Source: Synechococcus sp. CC9902 (lineage in GTDB: Bacteria > Cyanobacteriota > Cyanobacteriia > PCC-6307 > Cyanobiaceae). From it: 64,000 bases of DNA. Within the stretch, counting starts at the first letter, position 1, and each line of letters starts with the position of its first letter. Below the pieces are notes generated by a model. The model saw only the letters and a program-made list of their open reading frames with translations. It was not told the DNA's origin and searched no databases. Below are positions 7,542-15,399 of the stretch, piece after piece. Position numbers and translations under genes: made by a program. Location of the stretch: NCBI RefSeq assembly GCF_000012505.1, contig NC_007513.1, forward strand, positions 1,798,001-1,862,000. The letters run 5' to 3'.

Positions 7542-8306
7542 ATGGCAGTGCCCCTGCAGGTGTATCCCCTCACAACACAAAACGCACGGGTGAGCAATCT
7601 GGCGGGGGATAGCAGCACGGTTCGCACGGAGCTGACGGGTTCTTCTGCGGGCGGCGCTGATGCATATCGCTCCGACGTCGACAATTTGATCGAGCAGGCA
7701 TATCAGCAGATTTTTTTCCATGCGATGCGAAGCGATCGTGAGCCGTTTCTGGAATCGCAGCTGAGAAGCGGCAACATCACGGCTCGAGATTTCATCCGGG
7801 GCTTGCTGCTCTCTGAACGGTTTCAGCAGGGCTATTACCAATGCAGCTCGAACTACCGGATGGTGGATCAAGTCGTAGGGCGTGTGCTCGGCCGCCCCGT
7901 CCATGGCGAGGCTGAGCGCTTGGCCTGGTCGATCGTGATTGGGGAGAAAGGATTCACCACCTTTGTGGACACACTCCTTGACAGCGATGAATACATGAGC
8001 AGCTTCGGCTACGACCTTGTGCCGCAGCAACGATCCCGCGTCCTGCCAGGACGCTCACTCGGCGAGAGACCGATTTATCAGAGCTTCCCCCGCTACGGAG
8101 CGGACTGGCGCGACTCTCTGCAAGAGAGAGCTCCCAGTGCTCAGTTTGACGATATGCAAGGCCAAACTTTGCAAGCCTCTGCGCTGTGGGTTAACGGACA
8201 ACCACCGGCATGGCTGCTCAAGGTCTGGTTGGGTCTCTTCGTTGTTGGAGGCTTCGAGATCACCAGGGTGCTGCTTACGATCGCGATCTCAATGGTTCGC
8301 AGCTGA
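7542..8306 (+). CDS. cpcL: Rod-core/rod-membrane linker of CpcG family with C-terminal membrane helix (CpcL-type)
   Basis: A 254-residue linker. The N-terminus (MAVPLQVYPLTTQN) has the typical start of CpcG proteins, the linker domain spans about residues 45-190, and the conserved LPGR.LGERPIYQSFPRYG element follows. The last about 35 residues are hydrophobic (LLKVWLGLFVVGG then VLLTIAISM). A C-terminal membrane helix defines CpcL (CpcG2) in Synechocystis and Anabaena, where it ties rods to photosystem I/NDH-1 rather than to the allophycocyanin core. Marine Synechococcus were described with two rod-core linkers, CpcG1 and CpcG2; this would be CpcG2. The pentapeptide gene follows 8 bases later. 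Confidence 0.8.
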   Translation: MAVPLQVYPLTTQNARVSNLAGDSSTVRTELTGSSAGGADAYRSDVDNLIEQAYQQIFFHAMRSDREPFLESQLRSGNITARDFIRGLLLSERFQQGYYQCSSNYRMVDQVVGRVLGRPVHGEAERLAWSIVIGEKGFTTFVDTLLDSDEYMSSFGYDLVPQQRSRVLPGRSLGERPIYQSFPRYGADWRDSLQERAPSAQFDDMQGQTLQASALWVNGQPPAWLLKVWLGLFVVGGFEITRVLLTIAISMVRS

Positions 8307-8313
8307 CTCTCTG

Positions 8314-9018
8314 ATGGTTGGAACGGTGGCTCTCAATCTGCGCACCTGGGTTGCACCAGAAACAGTTCGTCCACAACAATTCGAGGGCGAGTGCATCGAT
8401 GCACGGGGGGCCAACTGGAGCGAACAAGATCTTGGCGAGCAAGACCTTCGCAACGCCAATTTATGCAGATGCGACCTACGAGGCAGCAACTTAAGTCGCT
8501 GCCAACTGGAGGGAGCAGACCTGAGGCTTGCTCGTTTTGACAATGCCACGACAGTGCCCAATGGTTTTGACCTATTCACCAGCGGAGCCGTCGGCCCGGG
8601 AGCCAAGCTCAATGGGGCATTTCTGAACAATGCCGATCTACGCGGTGTTGACCTACGGGGAGCTGTCTTAATGGGGGCCTACCTCAGCGGTGCCGACCTG
8701 AGTGGTGCACTGCTCGATGGTGTGTCTTTAGCTGGATCCGACCTTCGTTTCGCCACTCTTCGCGGCGCGATGTGCCGGGCGACCCGGTTTGGCACGAGCC
8801 AACTTGATCTCGCTGATTTCCGTGGTGCTGATCTCCAAGACGCTGCTCTAGACAGCGTTGAATCCATCAAAGGGGCTGACTTCAGCCATTGCTCAGGGCT
8901 CAATGCTCAGATCACCAACCTGTTGAATCGATCGGCAATGGAACTGGATCACTGGAATCCGTTAACGCGCGGCACTACACGAACAAGCCTGGAATCGCTT
9001 CTCAGCCCCCAGCGCTGA
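8314..9018 (+). CDS. Pentapeptide-repeat protein
   Basis: A 234-residue protein starting MVGTVALNLR. From about residue 40 it holds many A(D/N)L-x-x pentapeptides (for example ADLRLARF, ADLRGVDLRG, ADLSGALLDG), predicting a right-handed quadrilateral beta helix. There is no signal peptide or membrane span. Such proteins are common in cyanobacteria and mostly of unknown role. The short gap to the cpcL-type gene suggests one transcript. The frame extends further upstream inside cpcL, but that region lacks repeats and is not used. Confidence 0.8.
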   Translation: MVGTVALNLRTWVAPETVRPQQFEGECIDARGANWSEQDLGEQDLRNANLCRCDLRGSNLSRCQLEGADLRLARFDNATTVPNGFDLFTSGAVGPGAKLNGAFLNNADLRGVDLRGAVLMGAYLSGADLSGALLDGVSLAGSDLRFATLRGAMCRATRFGTSQLDLADFRGADLQDAALDSVESIKGADFSHCSGLNAQITNLLNRSAMELDHWNPLTRGTTRTSLESLLSPQR

Positions 9019-9183
9019 ACGAACTCAAACCACTCACCCCAAAAAGGCAGCCAAAGCCCTTGCGAGGGCAAGAAATTGATGCGTCACGCAACACTTGGCA
9101 ATACTTGATTGAGGTTTATAAAGAAGCTGTTCTACATCAGCACTTCTGACTGAGTATTGCCTGGTGCTAACGCGAGAAAATTC

Positions 9184-10068
9184 ATGCCTTTTGGACCTGC
9201 CTCGCTTCTGGGGGTAGAACGCTTCTCCGAAGAAAGTGAAGCGCCACTAGAACTTCTCCCAGGCGATGACGACGCCAAGAAGGAGCAGATTATTCGCGCT
9301 GTTTATAAGCAAGTGCTTGGCAACGCCTATGTGATGGAGAGCGAGCGTCAGCTTGTTCCCGAATCGCAATTCAAGCTTGGTGAGATCAGCGTTCGGGAAT
9401 TCGTGCGCCGGATCGCCAAGAGTGATTTGTATCGCAGTCGTCTCTTCGAGACATGCGCTCGATACCGCTACATCGAGTTGGCATTCCGTCATCTCATGGG
9501 TCGCGCACCCATCGATTTCCAGGAGATGCGCGACCACTCCGAACGGCTTGATGCCAAGGGATACGACGCAGATATCGATAGCTTTCTGGATTGCGACGAC
9601 TACCAAAACGCATTCGGAGAATGGATCGTTCCCTACCAACGCGGCTGGAAAACTGAAAGCTGCACCACCCTTCAAGAATTCACCTGGAGTTTCCAACTTC
9701 TGCGGGGCAACAGCAGCAGCAGCCTGAAAGGTGATCTCGCCGGCATCAGCAGCAAGCTTGGCGGTGCTGCTTATCAAAACCGCCCTCTTGCGGTCGTTCC
9801 ACCATCCTCCAGCGAAACCTCAGGCTGGAGTTTCCGTCCGTCCCGCAATCTCCAGGACGCTCCAACCCGTCTTGGCGTGGGCGCAGGCGAAGAAGGCATG
9901 ACCTACCGCGTCGAAGTAACGGGATACAGCGCAAACAATGTGCGCCGCATCTCCCGCTATGTGCGCAGCAACCGCGTTTATTACGTGCCCTTTAACAAGC
10001 TCTCTGAGCAATTCATTCGGATTCACCGCGAAGGCGGAAAAATCGCAAGCATCACTCCGGTGACCTGA
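9184..10068 (+). CDS. cpeC: Phycoerythrin I-associated rod linker CpeC
   Basis: A 294-residue linker starting MPFGPASLLGVERF, the classic CpeC start (ATG 9184; a TTG at 9157 gives a longer but unlikely form). The linker domain covers about residues 20-165. The C-terminal CpcD domain (about 235-294) contains YRVEVTGYSANNVRRISRY and ends in EGGKIASITPVT. It connects phycoerythrin I discs in the rod. The next gene is mpeD, 58 bases on, and then cpeE, so the three linkers form an operon-like row. CpeR is known to activate such linker genes in freshwater relatives. Confidence 0.93.
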   Translation: MPFGPASLLGVERFSEESEAPLELLPGDDDAKKEQIIRAVYKQVLGNAYVMESERQLVPESQFKLGEISVREFVRRIAKSDLYRSRLFETCARYRYIELAFRHLMGRAPIDFQEMRDHSERLDAKGYDADIDSFLDCDDYQNAFGEWIVPYQRGWKTESCTTLQEFTWSFQLLRGNSSSSLKGDLAGISSKLGGAAYQNRPLAVVPPSSSETSGWSFRPSRNLQDAPTRLGVGAGEEGMTYRVEVTGYSANNVRRISRYVRSNRVYYVPFNKLSEQFIRIHREGGKIASITPVT

Positions 10069-10126
10069 ACTGTTCAGGATTTTCTTCGACGTCACTTTCC
10101 CCAACCATTCCCCCCTCCCCTGAACC

Positions 10127-11767
10127 ATGGACACAACTCAAGCTTCAAAAGGATTCGGCGCAGAAACCAAATGGAGCAGCCCCGTCAGCTTTGAGCGCAA
10201 AGGAGTCAGCAAAAAACCTGCTCTCACAATTGGTGAGTTCCTCAAGCAGTCATGCGATCAACTGGCGATCGGGGTTGGACCTCGCAGTCATGCCGATTGC
10301 CCTCACCGCGTCACCGCAGAGTGCTACAGCCCAGACGACTCGGCATCGCTGAGTGACGTCATCTCTGCCGCATACCGACAAGTCTTTGGTAATGCCCATG
10401 TGATGGATTTCGAACGTTGCGCCGAGCTTGAAGCTCAACTGCGCAATGGAGACATCGACGTTCGCAATTTTATTCGCGGACTTGCCAAATCAAGCTTTTA
10501 CAAAAGCCGCTTTTTCTTATCCGTTGCCCCTCAACGCGGCATTGAGCTGAACTTCAAACACCTGCTAGGGCGCGCACCGCACTCCCAAGCAGAAATGTCA
10601 GCAAAGATCTCCCTGCAAGCAGAGCACGGGCAAGCAGCTGTGATCGACAGCATCGTCGATTCGGCCGAATACCTCGAAGTCTTTGGGAGCAACGTGGTTC
10701 CCTATGCACGTTCATGGAGCTCCCCCGCAGATCTCTCAACAGCGGCATTCCCCATGCTGGCCGCTCTGGAGAAAAGCTTTGCGGGAAGCGACAGTGCGCG
10801 CGGCGGTAGCAGCTCACTCACGACAAGCCTGGGCCGTGGCATGGCTCCCCGGATCAGCGTCCCGTCACAACCATTTGGCGTCCGCCCATCTGCAGGGGGC
10901 GGTGCTCGCTTCGCAAGCAAAGCACCTGGCGTGACCAGCGGGAAAGACAATGCACCGATGAGGGGCGATTCCTACGTGTTCTTCGGCCTAGGCCAGCGCG
11001 AACAAGAAACCTACCAACGCTGCCCCGGCGACAGCCCCGATCAACTCGCAGCATTGATTCGCGCGTCTTACAAACAAGTGATGGGCAACCCCCATCTGAT
11101 GGAATTTGAGCGTGCCATCTCAGCGGAAAGCAAATTCATCGACGGCTACTTGAGCACCCGTGAATTTGTCCGTGCCATTGGACTGTCGGCTGAATACAAG
11201 CGCCGTTTCTTCGAAACGAACGCTCCATATCGCTTCATCGAGTTGAACTTCAAGCACTTCCTCGGTCGGGCTCCGAAGTCCCAAGCTGAAATCAGTCTGC
11301 ACACCAAAATCCTGGCCGAAGGTGGCTACGACGCAGAAATCGCAAGCTACGTCGATTGCGAGGAATACCAGAGCACCTTCGGGGAAGACACCGTTCCATT
11401 CGCCCGGATCCTGTCTGAAAACGGACGCTCTCAAGTGGCCTTCAACCGTCACCTGAAACTGGCTGAAGGCTTCGCTGCTAGCGACACCGTTCAAACCAGT
11501 TCTTCCCTCGTAACGTCCGTGGCAACTGGAACGGTTCCTGGAGGCTGGAGTTCCACAACCACACGGATTAACCGGACTGGTACACAGTCTGGTGCGCCCG
11601 ATCCCACCAAGAAGCGTTTCCGGATTGTGGTTGGTGCTCAAGCAGCCCGTGGACGCCAACGCACTGCAGGGAACACGTATTTGGTATCCGGCAAAGACAT
11701 GTCGAGCCAGATGAAATACATCCATGCCCGTGGCGGCAAGATTGTTTCCATCACTGAAGTGATGTAA
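10127..11767 (+). CDS. mpeD: Double-domain phycoerythrin linker MpeD (MpeC-like + CpeD-like fusion)
   Basis: A 546-residue linker with two linker domains and a C-terminal CpcD domain. The N-terminal half is MpeC-like, with Cys43 in the expected bilin-site context (FLKQSCDQLAIGVGPRSH) and the domain at about residues 60-195. The second half is CpeD-like (about 305-440), and the CpcD domain is at about 485-546 (ending GGKIVSITEVM). This matches the 548-residue MpeD of WH8102, described as a fusion of an MpeC paralogue with CpeD and shown to carry phycourobilin. It can bridge phycoerythrin I and II discs. A low-complexity S/G/A linker joins the halves at about residues 215-285. Confidence 0.95.
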   Translation: MDTTQASKGFGAETKWSSPVSFERKGVSKKPALTIGEFLKQSCDQLAIGVGPRSHADCPHRVTAECYSPDDSASLSDVISAAYRQVFGNAHVMDFERCAELEAQLRNGDIDVRNFIRGLAKSSFYKSRFFLSVAPQRGIELNFKHLLGRAPHSQAEMSAKISLQAEHGQAAVIDSIVDSAEYLEVFGSNVVPYARSWSSPADLSTAAFPMLAALEKSFAGSDSARGGSSSLTTSLGRGMAPRISVPSQPFGVRPSAGGGARFASKAPGVTSGKDNAPMRGDSYVFFGLGQREQETYQRCPGDSPDQLAALIRASYKQVMGNPHLMEFERAISAESKFIDGYLSTREFVRAIGLSAEYKRRFFETNAPYRFIELNFKHFLGRAPKSQAEISLHTKILAEGGYDAEIASYVDCEEYQSTFGEDTVPFARILSENGRSQVAFNRHLKLAEGFAASDTVQTSSSLVTSVATGTVPGGWSSTTTRINRTGTQSGAPDPTKKRFRIVVGAQAARGRQRTAGNTYLVSGKDMSSQMKYIHARGGKIVSITEVM

Positions 11768-11855
11768 CTGACGCATTGATCTTGCATTTCATTCAATAGC
11801 CTCTCAATTCAATGGGGGGCTAAAGCCAACACTTTCCCCCCACTTTCATCAGACA

Positions 11856-12590
11856 ATGACGGAAACCAAAACACTGGTCGCGCCTGCCAATACTGACCTC
11901 GGCCATGCCGATGAGGTTATTCAGTCGATCTACAAACAGGTTTTTGGCAACCGTCATCTGATGGAGCTAGATGTGAATAAATCACTCGAAGCCTTGTTCA
12001 TGAATGGTGATCTAACCGTTCAAGGTTTCGTCACAGCCTTGGCACAATCAGAAACCTACAGAAAGCTATTTCTTGAGCCAAACAGTCCTTACCGCTTTGT
12101 TGAGCTCAACTTCAAACACATGCTTGGACGAGCACCGCATGATCAAGCAGAACTGATGGCGCACGTTCGTTTAATGAACGATCAGGGATACGAGGCTGAA
12201 ATTGCCAGCTACACCTATAGCGATGAATATCTGCAAGTTTTCGGTGTTGATCAAGTACCCCACAACAGATCAACTCAAACCGTTAGCGGTGCCAGAACAA
12301 TTAATTTTCCGCGTGCCGCAGCTGTTGACGCTGGCTATGCAGGGTTTGATGGTGCCACTAAGGGATCAAAACTACTGAACAGCCTCTCAACAGGAAGTTC
12401 ACCAGACATCATCAACCGCAAGAGCGTCGGCAATGCCAATGCCCTCAGAATCACATGGACTTCAGGGCGGCAAATTGGCGCCAACCGGCGGGCTGTTCAG
12501 AAGTCGGTTGTAAGTCAGACCTCCATGTCGGCAACGATCCAAAGCATCCTTAAGCAGGGTGGACGGATTTCTTCTATTTCGAAGGCTTAA
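11856..12590 (+). CDS. cpeE: Phycoerythrin I-associated rod linker CpeE
   Basis: A 244-residue linker with one linker domain (about residues 15-145; conserved FVELNFKHMLGRAP) and a short CpcD-like tail ending GGRISSISKA. It is third in the cpeC-mpeD-cpeE row and ends without a clear terminator. The gap to the next gene is 127 bases. It has no MpeC-like N-terminal bilin cysteine. CpeE in relatives is a phycoerythrin linker at the outer part of the rod. Confidence 0.88.
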   Translation: MTETKTLVAPANTDLGHADEVIQSIYKQVFGNRHLMELDVNKSLEALFMNGDLTVQGFVTALAQSETYRKLFLEPNSPYRFVELNFKHMLGRAPHDQAELMAHVRLMNDQGYEAEIASYTYSDEYLQVFGVDQVPHNRSTQTVSGARTINFPRAAAVDAGYAGFDGATKGSKLLNSLSTGSSPDIINRKSVGNANALRITWTSGRQIGANRRAVQKSVVSQTSMSATIQSILKQGGRISSISKA

Positions 12591-12717
12591 CGAACCGAGC
12601 CTTTATCGGCCACATGCCAAAGAGATCGGCGATGATTTGGCATAGGCCTAGCAAGTCGATTCCCTACCAGGTTTCGATCTCTCAAGCATTTCGTCAAACG
12701 TCCTCTTAATTTTTAAA

Positions 12718-12903
12718 ATGCCCATCCTTAGCCACAACACAGGACCACAACACAATCAAAGCGCAGCCTTTAATGAATCTGTGTCATCGGTACCAATGGC
12801 CATGTCGATGATGGTCGACTCTTTGGTGAACATGATGCAAAGCAATCTGCCCAATACACAACACGACAACAGTCGATCAGCCCTCCATCAAGATGAATAT
12901 TGA
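12718..12903 (+). CDS. Small hypothetical protein upstream of cpeS
   Basis: A 61-residue frame (MPILSHNTGPQHNQ...), rich in N, Q, S and M. Its last 11 bases overlap the start of cpeS, a spacing that suggests translational coupling. The run VPMAMSMMVDSLVNMM could form a methionine-rich amphipathic helix. No family is recognised and there is no signal peptide. The overlap and operon position are the main support for coding. Confidence 0.5.
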   Translation: MPILSHNTGPQHNQSAAFNESVSSVPMAMSMMVDSLVNMMQSNLPNTQHDNSRSALHQDEY

Positions 12904-13429
12904 GCAATTTGTTGCTCAAAGCCTGGGCGAATGGCGATCGATGAGATCTGGACATTCATTGGCTTTTCAACAGTTCGAAGATGTTCTCAGCGAGATCACC
13001 ATTACGCAATTCGATACGGATAACAAAGAAATCAAAGAGGCGATAAAAAATTCATCTCAGCCAGATGACAGCACTTACATTTCTCCATTTAAAATGGAAT
13101 GGAATGCAGAGAGTGACTGGGAACCGGATGATCCAACAGCTGTATCCTCAGGTTCGTGCATTATCATCCCGATCCCTAAAGATCAAACATCAGGACATCT
13201 TCTAAGAAGCGTAGGGTATGCAGAATCATTTCCTGCAGAATCCAGCTATCGATTTCTCAATGATGGAACATTCATTCTAGAAACTAATTACGAGCAATCT
13301 ATTGCTCAAGAAAGGATTTGGTTCGTATCCGAGCATGTTCGTTGTCGCTCTTCCGTATTAAAGACATCAGAAGGATCTGGAATCCTCCAATCATCTTTCG
13401 CATCAGAAGTTCGAAGAATTAAAGTTTAG
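12893..13429 (+). CDS. cpeS: Phycoerythrin bilin lyase CpeS (beta-Cys82)
   Basis: A 178-residue S-type bilin lyase, a lipocalin-like beta barrel. The start MNIEQFVAQSLGEWRSMRSG is typical of CpeS, and the late motif ERIWFVSEHVRCRSSVL matches the family strand that lines the bilin pocket. CpeS attaches phycoerythrobilin to Cys82 of phycoerythrin beta subunits. It starts the cpeS-cpeT-cpeR row, with 14 bases to cpeT. The cpeSTR genes look clearly AT-richer than those right of 31 kb. Confidence 0.92.
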   Translation: MNIEQFVAQSLGEWRSMRSGHSLAFQQFEDVLSEITITQFDTDNKEIKEAIKNSSQPDDSTYISPFKMEWNAESDWEPDDPTAVSSGSCIIIPIPKDQTSGHLLRSVGYAESFPAESSYRFLNDGTFILETNYEQSIAQERIWFVSEHVRCRSSVLKTSEGSGILQSSFASEVRRIKV

Positions 13430-13443
13430 AAAGAGGTTGAATC

Positions 13444-14058
13444 ATGAAAATAGAACAGCAGCTTAGATTTGCCAGAACACTCGCAGGAATTTATGACAAT
13501 TACGAGCAAGCACAAGTTAATCCAAAAGATTTTGCTCGCATAAATATAGTATTTCGTCCATTACCCTGGGAAATCTTTGAAGGACCTGGATTTTATTCTG
13601 AGCAGTTCTATGATTACGCCAGATGGAACCCTTATCGCCAAGGGATTCATCGACTAAAAACAAAAGATGATACCTTCGTTGTTGAAAACTTTGATTTTGC
13701 CAATAAGGACCGATTGGCTGGCTCCGGAAGCAATCCTGAATTACTTGAATCCCTTGAAAAAACAAGTCTTAAAAGCCGTTGCGGATGCGCAATGCATTTC
13801 AAAGAAGAAAGCGACGGAAAATATATCGGATTAGTAGAACCCGGAAAAAAATGTTTAGTCCCTAGAAATGGGACTCTTACTTATTTAGTAAGCGAAGTCG
13901 AAGTTGATGCAAAAACCTGGATCAGCCGTGATCGTGGCTTTGACCCTGCAACCGATCAACCACAATGGGGTTCTGAGCATGGACCTCTTCGGTTCAAACG
14001 GATCGAGAGTTTTTCTGAACTCATTTCATCTTCCTGGATAAACCAGAAGGAATCGTGA
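13444..14058 (+). CDS. cpeT: Phycoerythrin bilin lyase CpeT (beta-Cys165 type)
   Basis: A 204-residue T-type bilin lyase. Family marks are the N-terminal AGIYDNYEQAQ, the INIVFRPLPWEIF strand, the CGCAMHF stretch near residue 115 and EPGKKCLVPRNG near 140. CpeT in Fremyella attaches phycoerythrobilin to beta-Cys165 of phycoerythrin. That site is present here as Cys165 of CpeB and Cys159 of MpeB. It is directly followed by cpeR with no gap. Confidence 0.93.
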   Translation: MKIEQQLRFARTLAGIYDNYEQAQVNPKDFARINIVFRPLPWEIFEGPGFYSEQFYDYARWNPYRQGIHRLKTKDDTFVVENFDFANKDRLAGSGSNPELLESLEKTSLKSRCGCAMHFKEESDGKYIGLVEPGKKCLVPRNGTLTYLVSEVEVDAKTWISRDRGFDPATDQPQWGSEHGPLRFKRIESFSELISSSWINQKES

Positions 14059-14364
14059 ATGCTTGATTATGGGAAGCAAATTAAAGCCTGGATTCGCTCG
14101 CAGCATTTGATATGCGACGGGACTGATTTTATTTTTGAGACTGTTGATCAAACACAATTAGAAAAATTTGAACTTTGTATTGAATCTATGGGGGGAAAAG
14201 TCCGCGCAATCAAAGCTGTTGGCAATTGGCCAATGGGTCTAAATCGATCCTTCAAAATCTTAAGAGCAATAGCCAGTGTTCCACGCCCAGGCGGAGAAGA
14301 GTTCGTTACGTATTGGGCGAAAAAAGGAAACCATCAAACGCGTTACTCGGAAATCAACAGCTGA
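14059..14364 (+). CDS. cpeR: Phycoerythrin gene activator CpeR
   Basis: A 101-residue protein starting MLDYGKQIKAWIRSQHLICDG, a clear CpeR. The ATG follows directly on the cpeT stop, so translation is probably coupled. CpeR is required for expression of phycoerythrin genes in green light in Fremyella. Its sequence shows no classic DNA-binding motif and its mechanism is unsettled. In this strain its likely targets are cpeC-mpeD-cpeE and cpeBA, by analogy. The gene converges on the reverse-strand Nif11-like gene with 2 bases between stops. Confidence 0.93.
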   Translation: MLDYGKQIKAWIRSQHLICDGTDFIFETVDQTQLEKFELCIESMGGKVRAIKAVGNWPMGLNRSFKILRAIASVPRPGGEEFVTYWAKKGNHQTRYSEINS

Positions 14365-14366
14365 TT

Positions 14367-14588
14367 TTATTCATCAAACCATCCCATCCATGTTGGTTTT
14401 GCAAAGTCGGTGTGCTTGCTCCATTTTCTTAGAATTGCCAAAGAATCCACTGCAAAACCATGACGTGCTGCAATGGAAATCACCTCATCTTGATTTAAGG
14501 CACCTTTGATTTCATCGCGAAGATTGTCATCTGTTCTAGCCAAGGCAATGAAACGCTCGAGGAGTTGATCTTGTTCTAAATCAGACAT
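14367..14588 (-). CDS. Nif11-like small protein (73 residues)
   Basis: The product fits the Nif11 (nitrogen-fixation-11-like leader) domain: LLERFIALARTDDNLRDEI, then a short variable piece, then DEVISIAARHGFAVD. After the domain comes a tail with KPTWMGWFDE. The family in marine picocyanobacteria includes leader peptides of lanthipeptides (prochlorosins), but this tail has no Cys and no Gly-Gly cleavage site, so it is not an obvious natural-product precursor. It is the last of three reverse-strand genes sitting between cpeR and mpeY. The function is unknown. Confidence 0.7.
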   Translation of the reverse strand: MSDLEQDQLLERFIALARTDDNLRDEIKGALNQDEVISIAARHGFAVDSLAILRKWSKHTDFAKPTWMGWFDE

Positions 14589-14623
14589 AAGAACAAATAA
14601 CTAGTTTGCAAAGATCGCTGGCT

Positions 14624-14920
14624 TTAGGCACTTCCATCGCCAGCACCATCCATCAGCATAGCCCTCCAAACTGTGTGTTGTCGAAATGCCCACGACCAGT
14701 GAGCTGGGTTCGCAGACAGAATTGATTGCTGAATTAAGTCTGACTGAAGCTCAAAATCCTGATTAATAAGGGTATTCCACTCACTCTCGGTGAAATCAAA
14801 CCCTTGGCTTTGGCCAAAAGCAATAATCTGATCATGACTAGACAGTGCTTTGAGTCCTGTCGCTAACTCATGAAATCGGACCACATCATTTAAAAAACAA
14901 TTTAAAGCCTCGATTGACAT
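14624..14920 (-). CDS. Second Nif11-like protein (98 residues)
   Basis: Starts MSIEALNCFLND (ATG 14920). The domain reads as FLNDVVRFHELATGLK followed by HDQIIAFGQSQGFDFTESEW, a good Nif11 fit, then a tail with NPAHWSWAFRQHTVW. Its start codon overlaps the stop of the upstream reverse-strand gene by one base (TGATG), so the two are coupled. No modification enzyme such as LanM or a radical-SAM enzyme is encoded near it in this window, which argues against a ribosomal peptide product. Confidence 0.7.
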   Translation of the reverse strand: MSIEALNCFLNDVVRFHELATGLKALSSHDQIIAFGQSQGFDFTESEWNTLINQDFELQSDLIQQSILSANPAHWSWAFRQHTVWRAMLMDGAGDGSA

Positions 14921-15240
14921 CAACAACTCTCTATCCAGATCGCAAAATTAGCCTTCTTACAGATAAGTTGCAAGACCAATGGGCCACCGGTACAACGCAA
15001 CAAACGCCAAGGCATTGCCTGAGCTGCCACACCGGAATCTACGAGAATCTTTGGGGGTCTTGTCGCTTGTTCAAGGGGAATTAATGCTGCCCCTGTGAGT
15101 GAAGACTCGACAGATTGAACAACAACACGCAGCTTCTCTAAATCGTCAACATCATTCAAATCATCCTGAACCTGAGTATTACCACACATGGTGTCAACGA
15201 AGCGTGACAGTGCCAATTCAGCTTCAGCTCCGACAGGCAT
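14920..15240 (-). CDS. Small protein of unknown family, first of the reverse-strand trio
   Basis: A 106-residue protein. Its N-terminal part (ELALSRFVDTMCGNTQVQDDL, then DLEKLRVVVQSVESSL) has the same hydrophobic pattern as a Nif11 domain but is too diverged to be sure. The C-terminal part (about 60-106) is hydrophobic with two cysteines (LLRCTG, LICKKANF). It is translationally coupled to the Nif11-like gene that follows. It is divergent from mpeY, with about 150 bases between them that must hold both promoters. Confidence 0.6.
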   Translation of the reverse strand: MPVGAEAELALSRFVDTMCGNTQVQDDLNDVDDLEKLRVVVQSVESSLTGAALIPLEQATRPPKILVDSGVAAQAMPWRLLRCTGGPLVLQLICKKANFAIWIESC

Positions 15241-15399
15241 CTCATACCAGCTGTTGGATAGAGATTAACAGATAAAACTCTTCCGCATTCATCACCTCAG
15301 AAAAATGAAATGCGACTGTGTCCACACCAAGGATCTGTTGTGGCGAAAGGGCCTTTCTACCTGAAGTGCTAATTTTATACACTGGATTCGGTGATGGTC

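Noticed and set aside
8017-8313. Upstream extension of the pentapeptide gene
   Set aside because: It lies in another frame inside the cpcL-type gene, has no repeats and is Cys/Arg-rich shadow sequence.
9157-9183. TTG start upstream of cpeC
   Set aside because: The ATG at 9184 gives the standard CpeC N-terminus (MPFGPAS); the extra nine residues have no family match.
14367-15240. Nif11-like trio as a lanthipeptide (prochlorosin) locus
   Set aside because: There is no double-glycine cleavage site, no Cys-rich core peptide and no LanM-type enzyme in the window.
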